Below, piece by piece: positions 25,092-33,210 of a stretch of 64,000 nucleotides of DNA; within the stretch, counting starts at the first letter, position 1, and each line of letters opens with the position of its first letter. The position numbers were made by a program, and so were the translations under genes. The stretch lies in the NCBI GenBank assembly GCA_017534745.1, contig JAFXVX010000002.1, positions 1 to 64,000 on the forward strand, given 5' to 3'. The notes under the pieces were generated by a model, which worked only from the letters and a program-made list of their open reading frames with translations, did not search any database and was not told the DNA's origin. This DNA comes from Bacteroidales bacterium. GTDB lineage: Bacteria > Bacteroidota > Bacteroidia > Bacteroidales > UBA932.

Positions 25092-27224
25092 ATGAATAAC
25101 AAGATATTTTGGATTTTAACCGCAGCTGCGCTGCTCTCCATCTCCTGCAACAAAGAAATGAAGCAGGGCGAAGTTTCAGTCCGCGAGGGGAAAGCCCGCG
25201 GCCTTGAGGTTCGCGCAACCCTTCCTTCGGAAAGCAAATCGCGGCTGGACACCGACGGTTTCACCCTTCTCTGGGAAGAAAGTGACAAGCTGGCAATGTG
25301 GGCCATACCCGTCGGGCGTATGGAAGACATCATGGCAGGCATCGAGACCCTCAGCCAAACCTACGGCTTTGATTTCGAGACAGCCCTCACCTACGAAGTG
25401 ATCAACCGCTTCTCGGCAAACATATCCTCTTCCATTTCGGATGTCCTCTCCCTGGTGTCCGGGGCCGGAAACAGCACTGCTACCTTCGCCTCCTCGAAAA
25501 ACTCGATCGAATGGTTTGACCAGGACAGCGCGGACGATGCCTACTCCTGGTTCGTCTCGATCTATCCCGCTCCCGCAATCCTTCCGGAATGGGGTTACGT
25601 TCCCCAGGACCTTCATACACGTGAAGGCGACGGCCTGGAAGGCATGTATCTGAACCAGCCTTACATAATGGTCGATATACCCACCGTCCAGGACGGAAAA
25701 AGCTATTGGGAATACCAGTTGCTCCTCGACAGGGGGACCAATCCGCGCGGGACAGAAGGTGATTTTATCCCTTCCGGCATAGCGACCAAGGAAGAGCTGA
25801 CCTCGGGAGAGCACGAGCTCAACCTGTCCGACTGGACGATTGAGACCAGCCTTCTTGCCTTCACCCTGGCTTCAAGCGACGGCAACAGCTACCCCATCGA
25901 CCACATCGACATTTCGATGGAATTCTCCCAGCACGGCTACGACGACTGCTTCGCACTCTCCGGCAAACTTCCTCTGTTCTTTGTCTGGGATGAGGATAAG
26001 GACAACACTCTCTGGAGCAGTTTCGGCACCTTTACCGACCACCACTACAAACGCAAGTCCGATGCTTCCCACTGGAGCCTGATGGACAATGCGTCCAACA
26101 AGGTCACGATAGCCTTTGACGAGCCCCTTACCGTTGGAGCTGATGCGTCCGAGACCATTTATGCCGTCCTGGCCCCGACAATGTGTACCTATAACGACAA
26201 AAACGCCGGCGGCATCAAACCCAAAATGGTTTTCTCCGCGTACGCATCCAACGGCGACCTGATACTCCAGAAGCGCATGGAGATGCAGAACGAGTTCACC
26301 TACGAGCACAGCGATCCCAGCAATCCCAACACAACCTGCTACCCGGGTACCGTCAAAGGTACGAAGTACACGTTTGACCTCGCGCTCGACAAGGTCGTTC
26401 CTCCCGAGGATGCCCTTTCCGGGCAGTTCTCGATTGCGCAGGGAGTCAAGGCATACATCGCCAGGGGAAATCTCCAGGCTTATGTAAACAACGGGCTTCG
26501 CGACGCGAGCGTCGAACGGAATGGCTGGAGGATTGCTGCTCATCAGTACGACTTCATAGGATCTGACGCCGACTGGCAGAATTTCAATTCCTATACGGGC
26601 TGGATCGACCTGTTTGGATTCTCTACGACGATGAACGACCACGGTATTCCGGAGTTTTCCGGCGGGACTGAGGTGACCGACTTTACCGGGGATGCCGCAG
26701 GATGGACAGACTGCATGGCAGCGTCGGGATGGCGGACGATCACGGCAGACGAAGGCGTTTATCTGTTTACGGAACGAGATAACGCTTATAGCCTGTTCGC
26801 CTATGCCACTGTGTATGTCGGTGCTGGAAACAATCCCGTCCGGGGTCTTGTCTTCCTGCCGGACAACTGGACTACGCCCGCGACGTGCAGTTTCACTCCA
26901 GTCGGTCAGATTGGGTACGATTTCAGCGAGAACACCTACAATGCAGAAGGCGCCACTTCCGGTTCCTCCGGAAATTGGGAGAATATGGAAGCGCAGGGCG
27001 CCGTGTTCTGGCCGGCTTACGGCGTCCGGATTGGGAATACCGTCGCGACCACTCACGAGGATGTCGGCAGTTATGTGGGTGCCTACTGGTCCGGGAGTCC
27101 TGATGACAATCATACCGAGAATGGCTGCCTGCTTCTTTTCGGCACTAGCAACTTCCTCCCGGATGGGTATCCCTGTTCTTATGGCAGCTGCGTACGTCTG
27201 GTGCGCGATGTTAGAGAAGACTAA
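25092..27224 (+). CDS. Fimbrillin-like lipoprotein 6 with extra C-terminal domain
   Basis: 710 residues from ATG 25092; a GGAGG site at 25079-25083 and a lipoprotein signal (AALLSISC) support this start. It has the same architecture as the preceding gene: a fimbrillin-type part with SRLDTDGFTLLWEESDKLAM, TYEHSDPSNPNTT and YTFDLALDK, then a C-terminal domain from about residue 440 (GQFSIAQGVKAYIARGNLQA, YDFIGSDADWQNF, WIDLFGFSTTMND, SGWRTITADEGVYLF, GLVFLPDNW, VGAYWSGSPDDN, SCVRLVRDV). The shared C-terminal domain with different N-terminal sequences suggests that both act as adhesive tips or caps of the same surface structure. Last lipoprotein of the run. Confidence 0.75.
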   Translation: MNNKIFWILTAAALLSISCNKEMKQGEVSVREGKARGLEVRATLPSESKSRLDTDGFTLLWEESDKLAMWAIPVGRMEDIMAGIETLSQTYGFDFETALTYEVINRFSANISSSISDVLSLVSGAGNSTATFASSKNSIEWFDQDSADDAYSWFVSIYPAPAILPEWGYVPQDLHTREGDGLEGMYLNQPYIMVDIPTVQDGKSYWEYQLLLDRGTNPRGTEGDFIPSGIATKEELTSGEHELNLSDWTIETSLLAFTLASSDGNSYPIDHIDISMEFSQHGYDDCFALSGKLPLFFVWDEDKDNTLWSSFGTFTDHHYKRKSDASHWSLMDNASNKVTIAFDEPLTVGADASETIYAVLAPTMCTYNDKNAGGIKPKMVFSAYASNGDLILQKRMEMQNEFTYEHSDPSNPNTTCYPGTVKGTKYTFDLALDKVVPPEDALSGQFSIAQGVKAYIARGNLQAYVNNGLRDASVERNGWRIAAHQYDFIGSDADWQNFNSYTGWIDLFGFSTTMNDHGIPEFSGGTEVTDFTGDAAGWTDCMAASGWRTITADEGVYLFTERDNAYSLFAYATVYVGAGNNPVRGLVFLPDNWTTPATCSFTPVGQIGYDFSENTYNAEGATSGSSGNWENMEAQGAVFWPAYGVRIGNTVATTHEDVGSYVGAYWSGSPDDNHTENGCLLLFGTSNFLPDGYPCSYGSCVRLVRDVRED

Positions 27225-27252
27225 GCCCCTACGAATCGTTTATTTATAAGAT

Positions 27253-27942
27253 ATGCGTAAAATAATCATCATAACGCTTGCGCTCCTTATGGGGAGCACG
27301 GCGGCGTTCGCCCAGAAGGGGTGGAACATCGGAGTGCAGGGCACCGGCCTTATCTCCATCAATGAAAACAGTTTCTCCTATTACGACGCCAAGAAGGGGG
27401 AGAAGAATTTCACCTGGCAGGCGGGACTTTCGGTAGGCTACGACTTCGAGAAATTCTGGGGCCTGCGCCTCATGGCGGAGTTCGGCAACAACAACGGCGG
27501 ATACAACATCAAAGAGACTGCGGACGGGCTTTTCAGACCCTATCACTTCAAGAGCATCGACATCTTCGCCGACGCAATGCTAAACCTCCGAATCATAACC
27601 GGCAACCCTGACGGCTTCTTCCAGCCCAAGGTCTATTTCGGTGTCGGCTACGGCTACACCAACTGGTTCAAGAACGACTTCGAAGGCGAGCACCCCTGGC
27701 AGGAAGTCACATGCCCGAACCACAACTTCGGCATGCGCATTGGCGCCCAGTTCGAGCTCAAATTCTGCCCGGCGGTCGGTATCTACGCCGACGTCTGCGC
27801 CGAGGGCTTTACAGACCGCTACAATGGTCTCTTCCCGTCGAAGGAGGACAAGGCTGCCGTAAAGGGCTATCCCGGATTCCCGTTTGACGGTAAAGTCAAA
27901 ATCTCCGGAGGCCTCCTCTTCCATATTCCCGCTAAAAAATAA
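27253..27942 (+). CDS. Small outer-membrane beta-barrel protein
   Basis: 229 residues. A clear signal peptide (LALLMGSTAAFAQ) is followed by alternating amphipathic strands rich in Gly and aromatic residues (WQAGLSVGYDFEKFWGLRLM, PKVYFGVGYGYTNWF, MRIGAQFELKFCPAVGIYAD), as expected for an 8- to 10-strand porin-family barrel. It follows the six lipoproteins by 28 bases and precedes an OmpA-family gene by 6 bases in the same direction. It may anchor or export the surface structure, or simply share the transcript. Confidence 0.78.
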   Translation: MRKIIIITLALLMGSTAAFAQKGWNIGVQGTGLISINENSFSYYDAKKGEKNFTWQAGLSVGYDFEKFWGLRLMAEFGNNNGGYNIKETADGLFRPYHFKSIDIFADAMLNLRIITGNPDGFFQPKVYFGVGYGYTNWFKNDFEGEHPWQEVTCPNHNFGMRIGAQFELKFCPAVGIYADVCAEGFTDRYNGLFPSKEDKAAVKGYPGFPFDGKVKISGGLLFHIPAKK

Positions 27943-27948
27943 GGTTCC

Positions 27949-29082
27949 ATGAAGAAGATAATAGCAATTGCAGCAGGACTTCTCGCAGCCGCTGTTTCCC
28001 TGAGTGCCCAGCAGGAAAGGGACACCGAATGGTTCATCGGAGCCGGAGGCGGCGTCAATGTCGGTTTTGACGGCAAAAATCACGACAACGCAGACCGCTC
28101 CCTCTCCTATGAGGGCGTCGGCACGGCCATCGACGTCTATTTCGGTAAGTACTTCAAGGAGTGGATAGGTTTCCGTGCCGGATGGCAGGGCCTTTCGATC
28201 AGCGACCAGAAGACCGAATACGGCAAGAGTAAGTTCAACTACGGCCACGCCGACCTGCTCTTCCGTCCCGTCAGCTTCTTCGTCCCCTACATCCACGCGG
28301 GTTACGCCCACATTGACAAGGGCTCCCTCGGCCTCGGTGCCGGTGTGATGTTCCCCGTCCACCTCGGGAAGATCGTCTCGATCGTCCCCGACATCAAGTA
28401 CACGGGAATGTCAGGAAAGGTCTTTGAGGGCAGCACCTCGAAGCTCAACCACAACGTCAGCGCGACCCTCGGCCTCGCCTTCCGCTTCGGCGGCAAGAAG
28501 AAAGCTGCTGCGGAGGATAACGGCAATGACATCGCCGCCCCCGACACAACCTCCCAGGCCCCCGCGCCGGTTCCCGATACTGTCAAGGTCGTTGTACGCG
28601 ACACGGTCGTTCAAGTCGTGGAAGTCAAGGACACCGTCGTACAGGTCGTCAAGGACACTGTCGTAGTGGAGCTCAAGCCTGTCATGACCGACGAGGAACT
28701 TGAAAACAAGCTCAACGAGAACGAAGGCGGTATAGAGATCAAGGAAATCATCCCCAACAGCACCGAGCTGTTTGAGACCGGTTCGTCCAAGCTCTCCGGC
28801 GAGTCGAAGGAGACCCTCGATGCCTACGCAGAATACCTCGAGGCCCACCCGAACCTCAAAATCCACATCGAGGGCCACACCGACAACGTCGGCAAGGATT
28901 CCTTCAACAAGTGGCTGTCCCTCAAGAGGGCCGATGCCGTCAAGGCATACCTCGTCATCAAGGGTATTGACAAGGACAGAATCAAGACCGTCGGCTACGG
29001 TTCCTCCCGCCCTGTCGCATCCAACGACACCGCTGAAGGCCGCAGTCAGAACCGCCGTACTGAGATTCTGCTCAGCAAATAA
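27949..29082 (+). CDS. OmpA-family protein with N-terminal barrel and Val/Asp-rich linker
   Basis: 377 residues. The signal peptide ends at LSAQ (about residue 21). Residues 22 to about 180 look like an 8-strand barrel (DTEWFIGAGGGVNVGF, GYAHIDKGSLGLGAGVMFP, NHNVSATLGLAFRFG). The linker at about 195-245 holds repeats of the form DTVVQVV / KDTVV. Residues about 255-377 are an OmpA peptidoglycan-binding domain (IIPNSTELFETGSSKL, NLKIHIEGHTDNVG, SQNRRTEILL). OmpA proteins tie the outer membrane to peptidoglycan. In Porphyromonas an OmpA-like gene accompanies fimbrial genes, so it may anchor the products of this operon (inference). It ends close to the convergent acetyltransferase gene. Confidence 0.88.
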   Translation: MKKIIAIAAGLLAAAVSLSAQQERDTEWFIGAGGGVNVGFDGKNHDNADRSLSYEGVGTAIDVYFGKYFKEWIGFRAGWQGLSISDQKTEYGKSKFNYGHADLLFRPVSFFVPYIHAGYAHIDKGSLGLGAGVMFPVHLGKIVSIVPDIKYTGMSGKVFEGSTSKLNHNVSATLGLAFRFGGKKKAAAEDNGNDIAAPDTTSQAPAPVPDTVKVVVRDTVVQVVEVKDTVVQVVKDTVVVELKPVMTDEELENKLNENEGGIEIKEIIPNSTELFETGSSKLSGESKETLDAYAEYLEAHPNLKIHIEGHTDNVGKDSFNKWLSLKRADAVKAYLVIKGIDKDRIKTVGYGSSRPVASNDTAEGRSQNRRTEILLSK

Positions 29083-29099
29083 GGATAACGTGAGCTGGT

Positions 29100-29684
29100 C
29101 TAACTAGCCGGCGGGGTAATGACTCTTGCCGGACACCCGGCCGCAAAGGAATGCTGCGGGACGTCTGAGGTGACTACGCTGTTCGCGCCTATGATGGCGC
29201 CCTCTCCGACAGTCACTCCGGAAAGGATGGAAACCTTATCTCCAATCCAGACATTATCCCCAATCGTAATCCCCCCTTTGGAAGTCAATTCTCTCTCAAA
29301 GGGAGGGATTTCGCTGTTAAGGAAGGACGTATCCCCGTGGCCATGATCATTGATAAGGACAAAGCGACCCATCAGGACATTCCGTCCGATGTGGATGAAG
29401 CGGATGGATCCCAAATGACAATAATCCCCAATCCTTGTCCCATCTCCCACAGTGATCTCGGGGGAAAAGCAGGCTCCGCCTTTTTGAGTAACCGCTTCCA
29501 GCACTCCATGGTGGCCGATATATACATGGTTGCCCAGAGATATTAATTCCGGGTGGGACAGATTGTCAATCTGATAGACCTCGGTGCCATCGCCGAATTG
29601 ACGAAATTGTCTGCGGATCCATTTCCTGTAGGACTCCGATTTTAGGTTGACGAACCAGCGGTACGCTCTGATCAGCGGATTCAT
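29100..29684 (-). CDS. Hexapeptide-repeat O-acetyltransferase
   Basis: 194 residues. The left-handed beta-helix repeat pattern is evident (ITVGDGTRIGDYCHLGSIRF, IGRNVLMGRFVLINDHGHGD, GGITIGDNVWIGDKVSILSG, VTVGEGAIIGANSVVTSDVP). The catalytic His is probably in INDHGHGD, and the extended loop ending SFAAGCPARVI is typical of the maltose/galactoside acetyltransferase group. It probably acetylates a sugar of the surface polysaccharide. Its ATG overlaps the stop of the GT2 gene by 4 bases, and it ends the left arm of the polysaccharide locus. Confidence 0.88.
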   Translation of the reverse strand: MNPLIRAYRWFVNLKSESYRKWIRRQFRQFGDGTEVYQIDNLSHPELISLGNHVYIGHHGVLEAVTQKGGACFSPEITVGDGTRIGDYCHLGSIRFIHIGRNVLMGRFVLINDHGHGDTSFLNSEIPPFERELTSKGGITIGDNVWIGDKVSILSGVTVGEGAIIGANSVVTSDVPQHSFAAGCPARVITPPAS

Positions 29685-30583
29685 AAACTGCGCTCTTTAA
29701 TTCTGAATTTCAATCTCCAAAGTTGACGGACTATCCTCCAGACGGCTCTCTGAAGAAGAGTCATTTCGCCGTACTTCTCCAGATAATAACCGGCGCTCTC
29801 CAGGTTGCATTTCTGAAGAAACAGATTCGGAGATTTCGAAGTACTTGCTCCACCTGCATGGAGAGCCCGCAAAGCCGGCAGGCAATAATTGAGAAAGCCT
29901 TTGTCCGACAGCCTTTTACATAAAATATTCTCCTCATAGTAGAGGAATGTGCCTTCGTCAAGGCCACCCATTTCCATCAAAAGAGATTTGCTCATGAACA
30001 TACAGGCACCGCTTGGCATTCCTATAGGGAAATATGCCCTGTTGATAAGCTCCGGATCCGTCCTGAGCATCTTTTGGGATCTGGATGTCCTGGATAAAAT
30101 ACGGAACATATCCTTTTTGAAAAGGATAAAAGGAAGCATCACTTCCCAATTGGAAGGAAATGTCCTTGCACAGTTATGCTCAATACTTCCGTCGGGGTTG
30201 TACAGGACCGGGGTAAGTATGCCCGGGGAAGCCAGCTGATCCCGGCAGGCGACAAGTTCCGGTATCAGGTCTGACTCAAAGAAAACGTCGTTGTTGAGGA
30301 TGAGGATATCCTCGATGTCGGGATCTTCGAAAGCGGCTCTCAAACCCTTGTTATTTCCGGCAGCATAACCGTCATTGGTTTTACTGGCAATCAGGGTCGC
30401 TACTCCGGGTTGAAAAGCGGATTTGATGTATGATTCAATATCATGTACTTCACCTTCGACGGTTGAACCGTTATCTACGATGAAATACTTGACGGACGCG
30501 GAATTGTGCCCGCAGATACTTTGCAGGCACCGCAGAGTCTCATCCGCTCCGTTATAGTTCAATATGATGATCCCCGTACTCAT
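29681..30583 (-). CDS. Glycosyltransferase family 2 (rhamnosyltransferase-like)
   Basis: 300 residues from ATG 30583 (MSTGIIILNYNGADETLRCL); the frame extends upstream to 30793 within the acyltransferase gene, but the GT2 fold begins here. The nucleotide-binding strand IIILNYNGADE, FIVDNGST and the metal motif ILNNDVFFESDL (D-x-D equivalent) are present, followed by PSGACMFMSKSLLMEMGGLD and the FLYYEENILCKRLSDKG acceptor region. This is the pattern of GT2 enzymes that add deoxyhexoses such as rhamnose. It is linked by 4-base overlaps to both neighbours. The donor is a family-based guess. Confidence 0.88.
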   Translation of the reverse strand: MSTGIIILNYNGADETLRCLQSICGHNSASVKYFIVDNGSTVEGEVHDIESYIKSAFQPGVATLIASKTNDGYAAGNNKGLRAAFEDPDIEDILILNNDVFFESDLIPELVACRDQLASPGILTPVLYNPDGSIEHNCARTFPSNWEVMLPFILFKKDMFRILSRTSRSQKMLRTDPELINRAYFPIGMPSGACMFMSKSLLMEMGGLDEGTFLYYEENILCKRLSDKGFLNYCLPALRALHAGGASTSKSPNLFLQKCNLESAGYYLEKYGEMTLLQRAVWRIVRQLWRLKFRIKERSL

Positions 30584-31398
30584 TGTTTCAATGCGTGTTT
30601 TCTCTTTCGAACGGAAATAGCCGTGACCGCCGCCACCACACTGCCTGAAAGGCTTAGACAGAACAATGCCGCCCCGTCCTCCATATGGAGAAAAACAATC
30701 AGCAATCCGGCGAAAATCATATGGGTAAGATAGATTATTGCGCTGGACTCTCGAAGGAATGAAGCCACAGAATCCGGTATCCAGGCCGTCCACTTCACAG
30801 GAAGAGGCGGAATCCGAAGCAGGCCCGCTGCACCACCGGCAGAGATGAACAGGAATGCCCGGAACAGGCGTCCGTCACGGAATAACTTCCAGAAAAGGCT
30901 GTCAGGGTGTCCCGAGAAGGCCCAAGGCACGAAGAAAAACAATATGCCAACAGCCAGAATTGTCCAGAGGGGGCATTTCAGACTCGCAAGGACATAATAG
31001 AGAGCCCCGGCCCAAACCAGGCCCAGCAGGTACCACAGGGGCCAGCTAAGATAGTTTTCCCCTACGAAAAAGAAATTCCGGAAAAACACCAGAATGCATT
31101 GACGGAACGTCAGCCCATCCCGGATGAACCCCAATACGGTAAATGGAAGATATATCGCCGTCCAGATCAAATACATCTTCAACGCCCTTAATGTCCAGTC
31201 ACGGAACCTGGTCCGGTTGTCCTTCGCCCCTCCCGGCATTTTCAGGAAAAGAAAAAAGCCGGAAACGACATAAAAGAACGGGACAGCCGCATCCGTCAGG
31301 CCACAAAGCGACCAATCGGTGGTGTGGACGGACACCACTACTGCCGCCATAAAGAATCTAAGGCAATCAATAACCTTGTATCTTCGTTCTTCTGTCAT
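30580..31398 (-). CDS. Membrane acyltransferase family 3
   Basis: 272 residues from ATG 31398 (MTEERRYKVIDCLRFFMAAV). The family start D-x-L-R-x-x-A is seen as IDCLRFFMAA, followed by HTTDWSL, the segment VPFFYVVSGFFLFL and about eight to ten hydrophobic passes, ending at IYLTHMIFAGLLIVFLH. Such proteins transfer acetyl or other acyl groups to sugars from the cytoplasmic side. It is the first gene of the left arm; a TACCTTTG box lies 20 bases upstream of the start. Confidence 0.85.
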   Translation of the reverse strand: MTEERRYKVIDCLRFFMAAVVVSVHTTDWSLCGLTDAAVPFFYVVSGFFLFLKMPGGAKDNRTRFRDWTLRALKMYLIWTAIYLPFTVLGFIRDGLTFRQCILVFFRNFFFVGENYLSWPLWYLLGLVWAGALYYVLASLKCPLWTILAVGILFFFVPWAFSGHPDSLFWKLFRDGRLFRAFLFISAGGAAGLLRIPPLPVKWTAWIPDSVASFLRESSAIIYLTHMIFAGLLIVFLHMEDGAALFCLSLSGSVVAAVTAISVRKRKHALKQ

Positions 31399-31417
31399 CA
31401 GGCCGGATGTTGACGGA

Positions 31418-31425
31418 CAAAGGTA
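31418..31425 (-). promoter_or_regulatory. -7 box of the left arm of the polysaccharide locus
   Basis: The minus strand reads TACCTTTG (full TAnnTTTG match), about 20 bases before the acyltransferase ATG. It lies only 12 bases from the plus-strand box at 31438-31445, so the two promoters overlap. Confidence 0.55.
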
Positions 31426-31437
31426 ACGATTATTTTG

Positions 31438-31445
31438 TATCTTTG
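31438..31445 (+). promoter_or_regulatory. -7 box of the right arm of the polysaccharide locus
   Basis: TATCTTTG (full TAnnTTTG match), 65 bases before the first ATG of the long plus-strand operon. ACAAAG at 31417-31422 and CTTTGT at 31441-31446 form an inverted repeat spanning both divergent boxes. Confidence 0.6.
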
Positions 31446-31510
31446 TAAGATTATATGGCTTTGCGGGCACCATTTAAGGTGGAAATCCCGAGGGCGAAGC
31501 CGTACTCGAA

Positions 31511-32332
31511 ATGAAAACAGTCTTTATCTCATACGCCAACGAAGCCATGGCCTGGTCGCTCAGGCGGATTGGCCGTCAGGCGCGGCGGATCGGGATTTTC
31601 GACGAGGTGCGTCTCTACACCCCGTCAGACCTGCCGGATTATGCCAAGAAGAGCCCGCTGATGCAGTCTGCGCGGGGTGCGGGCTACTGGGTCTGGAAGC
31701 CTGTGATGATAAAGGAAACACTCGAGAGCCTTGATGAAGGCGATGTCGTCGTTTACATCGACGCCGGCTGCACCCTGAGACAGTCACCGGACTGGAAGGA
31801 GTATCTCGGCTTAATGGACAAATTTGACACCGTCTGCTTCCAGTATTCCCACGACCACCCGGAATGGGAAAAATGGGGCGCCATGGATGCCGAAATGTTC
31901 CACTGGACAAAAAAATCCGCGCAGGATTACCTAAGACTGAGATTCGGCAGTGAGGACTTCCTCCACTACTGCCAGGTGATGGGAGGTATCCTTTTTATGA
32001 AGGGGAAAAACAACAGCCTTCTGCGCGACTGGCTGAAAATCATGCTGGAAAGGCCGGACCTGATTGAAGATCCCTCTCCGGACGAAGTGCAGTGCGAAGG
32101 ATTCGCATCCCACAGGCACGACCAGGCCTTCATCACTCCCCTGGCGCTTAATGACACTTCTGTGAAGGTGCTCCCCGAAAAAAGCGAGCGCTACTCCCCC
32201 GACTCATTCGTCTGGGCCTCACGAATCCGCGCCGCGTCCTTCCGGGAGTACATCGGCATCCAGACCCGCCATTACATGAGGATATGGCTCGGCGACAAGC
32301 ATTTCGAAAAAATAAAAGGCATCCTCAAGTGA
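31511..32332 (+). CDS. Probable glycosyltransferase of the capsular-polysaccharide type
   Basis: 273 residues. The fold cannot be fixed with certainty, but RGAGYWVWKPVMIKETLESL followed by EGDVVVYIDAGCTLRQSP resembles GT-A enzymes, in which a D-x-D-like motif holds the metal and the nucleotide sugar; QVMGGILFMKG and EGFASHRHDQAFI fit the acceptor side. There is no signal peptide or membrane segment. It is the first gene of the right arm and overlaps the next start (GTGA). The sugar it transfers is unknown. Confidence 0.65.
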   Translation: MKTVFISYANEAMAWSLRRIGRQARRIGIFDEVRLYTPSDLPDYAKKSPLMQSARGAGYWVWKPVMIKETLESLDEGDVVVYIDAGCTLRQSPDWKEYLGLMDKFDTVCFQYSHDHPEWEKWGAMDAEMFHWTKKSAQDYLRLRFGSEDFLHYCQVMGGILFMKGKNNSLLRDWLKIMLERPDLIEDPSPDEVQCEGFASHRHDQAFITPLALNDTSVKVLPEKSERYSPDSFVWASRIRAASFREYIGIQTRHYMRIWLGDKHFEKIKGILK

Positions 32333-33210
32333 AAGTTGCCATCCTCATAACCTGCCACAACCGGAAGGAGAAGACGCTCCGCTGCCTTTACTCCATCCGC
32401 GACACCCTCGCCGGGAGCGTCGAACCGGTGGTGTTTCTCACCGACGACGGTTGCACTGACGGAACGGGAGAGGCCGTGAGTGGAACAGACTGGGGATTTC
32501 CGGTCAGGGTCCTGCAGGGAAACGGCAACCTTTTCTGGAACGGGGGGATGATAAATTCCTGGAAAGCAGCCCTGGACGAGGGAGGTTTCGATGGCTACCT
32601 CTGGATAAATGACGACATCACGGTGCTTCCGGAGTACTGGGAGGACCTTCTCGCCGCCGATACCTTCTGCCTCGAAAGATACGGCAGAAGGGGCATTTAC
32701 GCCGGCTCGACAAAGGATGCGGAAACTGGCGCCTTCACTTATGGCGGGTTTGTATATACCAGCAAATTTATACTGAAAGACAAATTCGTAGAGCCCGACG
32801 GAGAGCATTTTCAGGAGTGCGAAGCCGCCCACGGCAACATTACCTATGTTGCCGCCGAAGTCGTCGAAAAAATGGGCATATTCTGTGAAAAATACATCCA
32901 CGGCGGTACGGACCACGACTACACATACCTGGCCCACCGGGCCGGTTTCCCCATCCTCGTCCTTCCCCACTTTTCCGCTTCCTGTGAGAACGACCACCTC
33001 GGGAAGACACGCGACCACACTAAACTCCCCCTGAAGGAGCGTATAAAGATATTCTATTCGCCGAGAGGTTACAATATGCACAACACCCTGCTCTTCAACC
33101 GCCGGTGCTTCCCATGGAGAGTTCCGTTCGTGTGGCTGCAGGGAATTACCAAACTGCTGTTCCCCAGACTGGGCTACAGACTCTACCTAAGGCTCCGCGG
33201 AGTTAAATGA
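32329..33210 (+). CDS. Glycosyltransferase family 2
   Basis: 293 residues. The start is the GTG at 32329, which overlaps the stop of the previous gene (GTGA) and begins the GT2 fold directly (VKVAILITCHNRKEKTLRCL); an open frame to 32284 lies inside the neighbour. Motifs are VVFLTDDGCTDGTGEAV, GNLFWNGGMINSW, WINDDITVLPEYW (metal site), AEVVEKMGIFCEKYIHGGTD and HDYTYLAHRAGF. The layout is that of GT2 rhamnosyl- or galactofuranosyl-type enzymes. It ends with a 4-base overlap with the flippase gene. Confidence 0.85.
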   Translation: MKVAILITCHNRKEKTLRCLYSIRDTLAGSVEPVVFLTDDGCTDGTGEAVSGTDWGFPVRVLQGNGNLFWNGGMINSWKAALDEGGFDGYLWINDDITVLPEYWEDLLAADTFCLERYGRRGIYAGSTKDAETGAFTYGGFVYTSKFILKDKFVEPDGEHFQECEAAHGNITYVAAEVVEKMGIFCEKYIHGGTDHDYTYLAHRAGFPILVLPHFSASCENDHLGKTRDHTKLPLKERIKIFYSPRGYNMHNTLLFNRRCFPWRVPFVWLQGITKLLFPRLGYRLYLRLRGVK

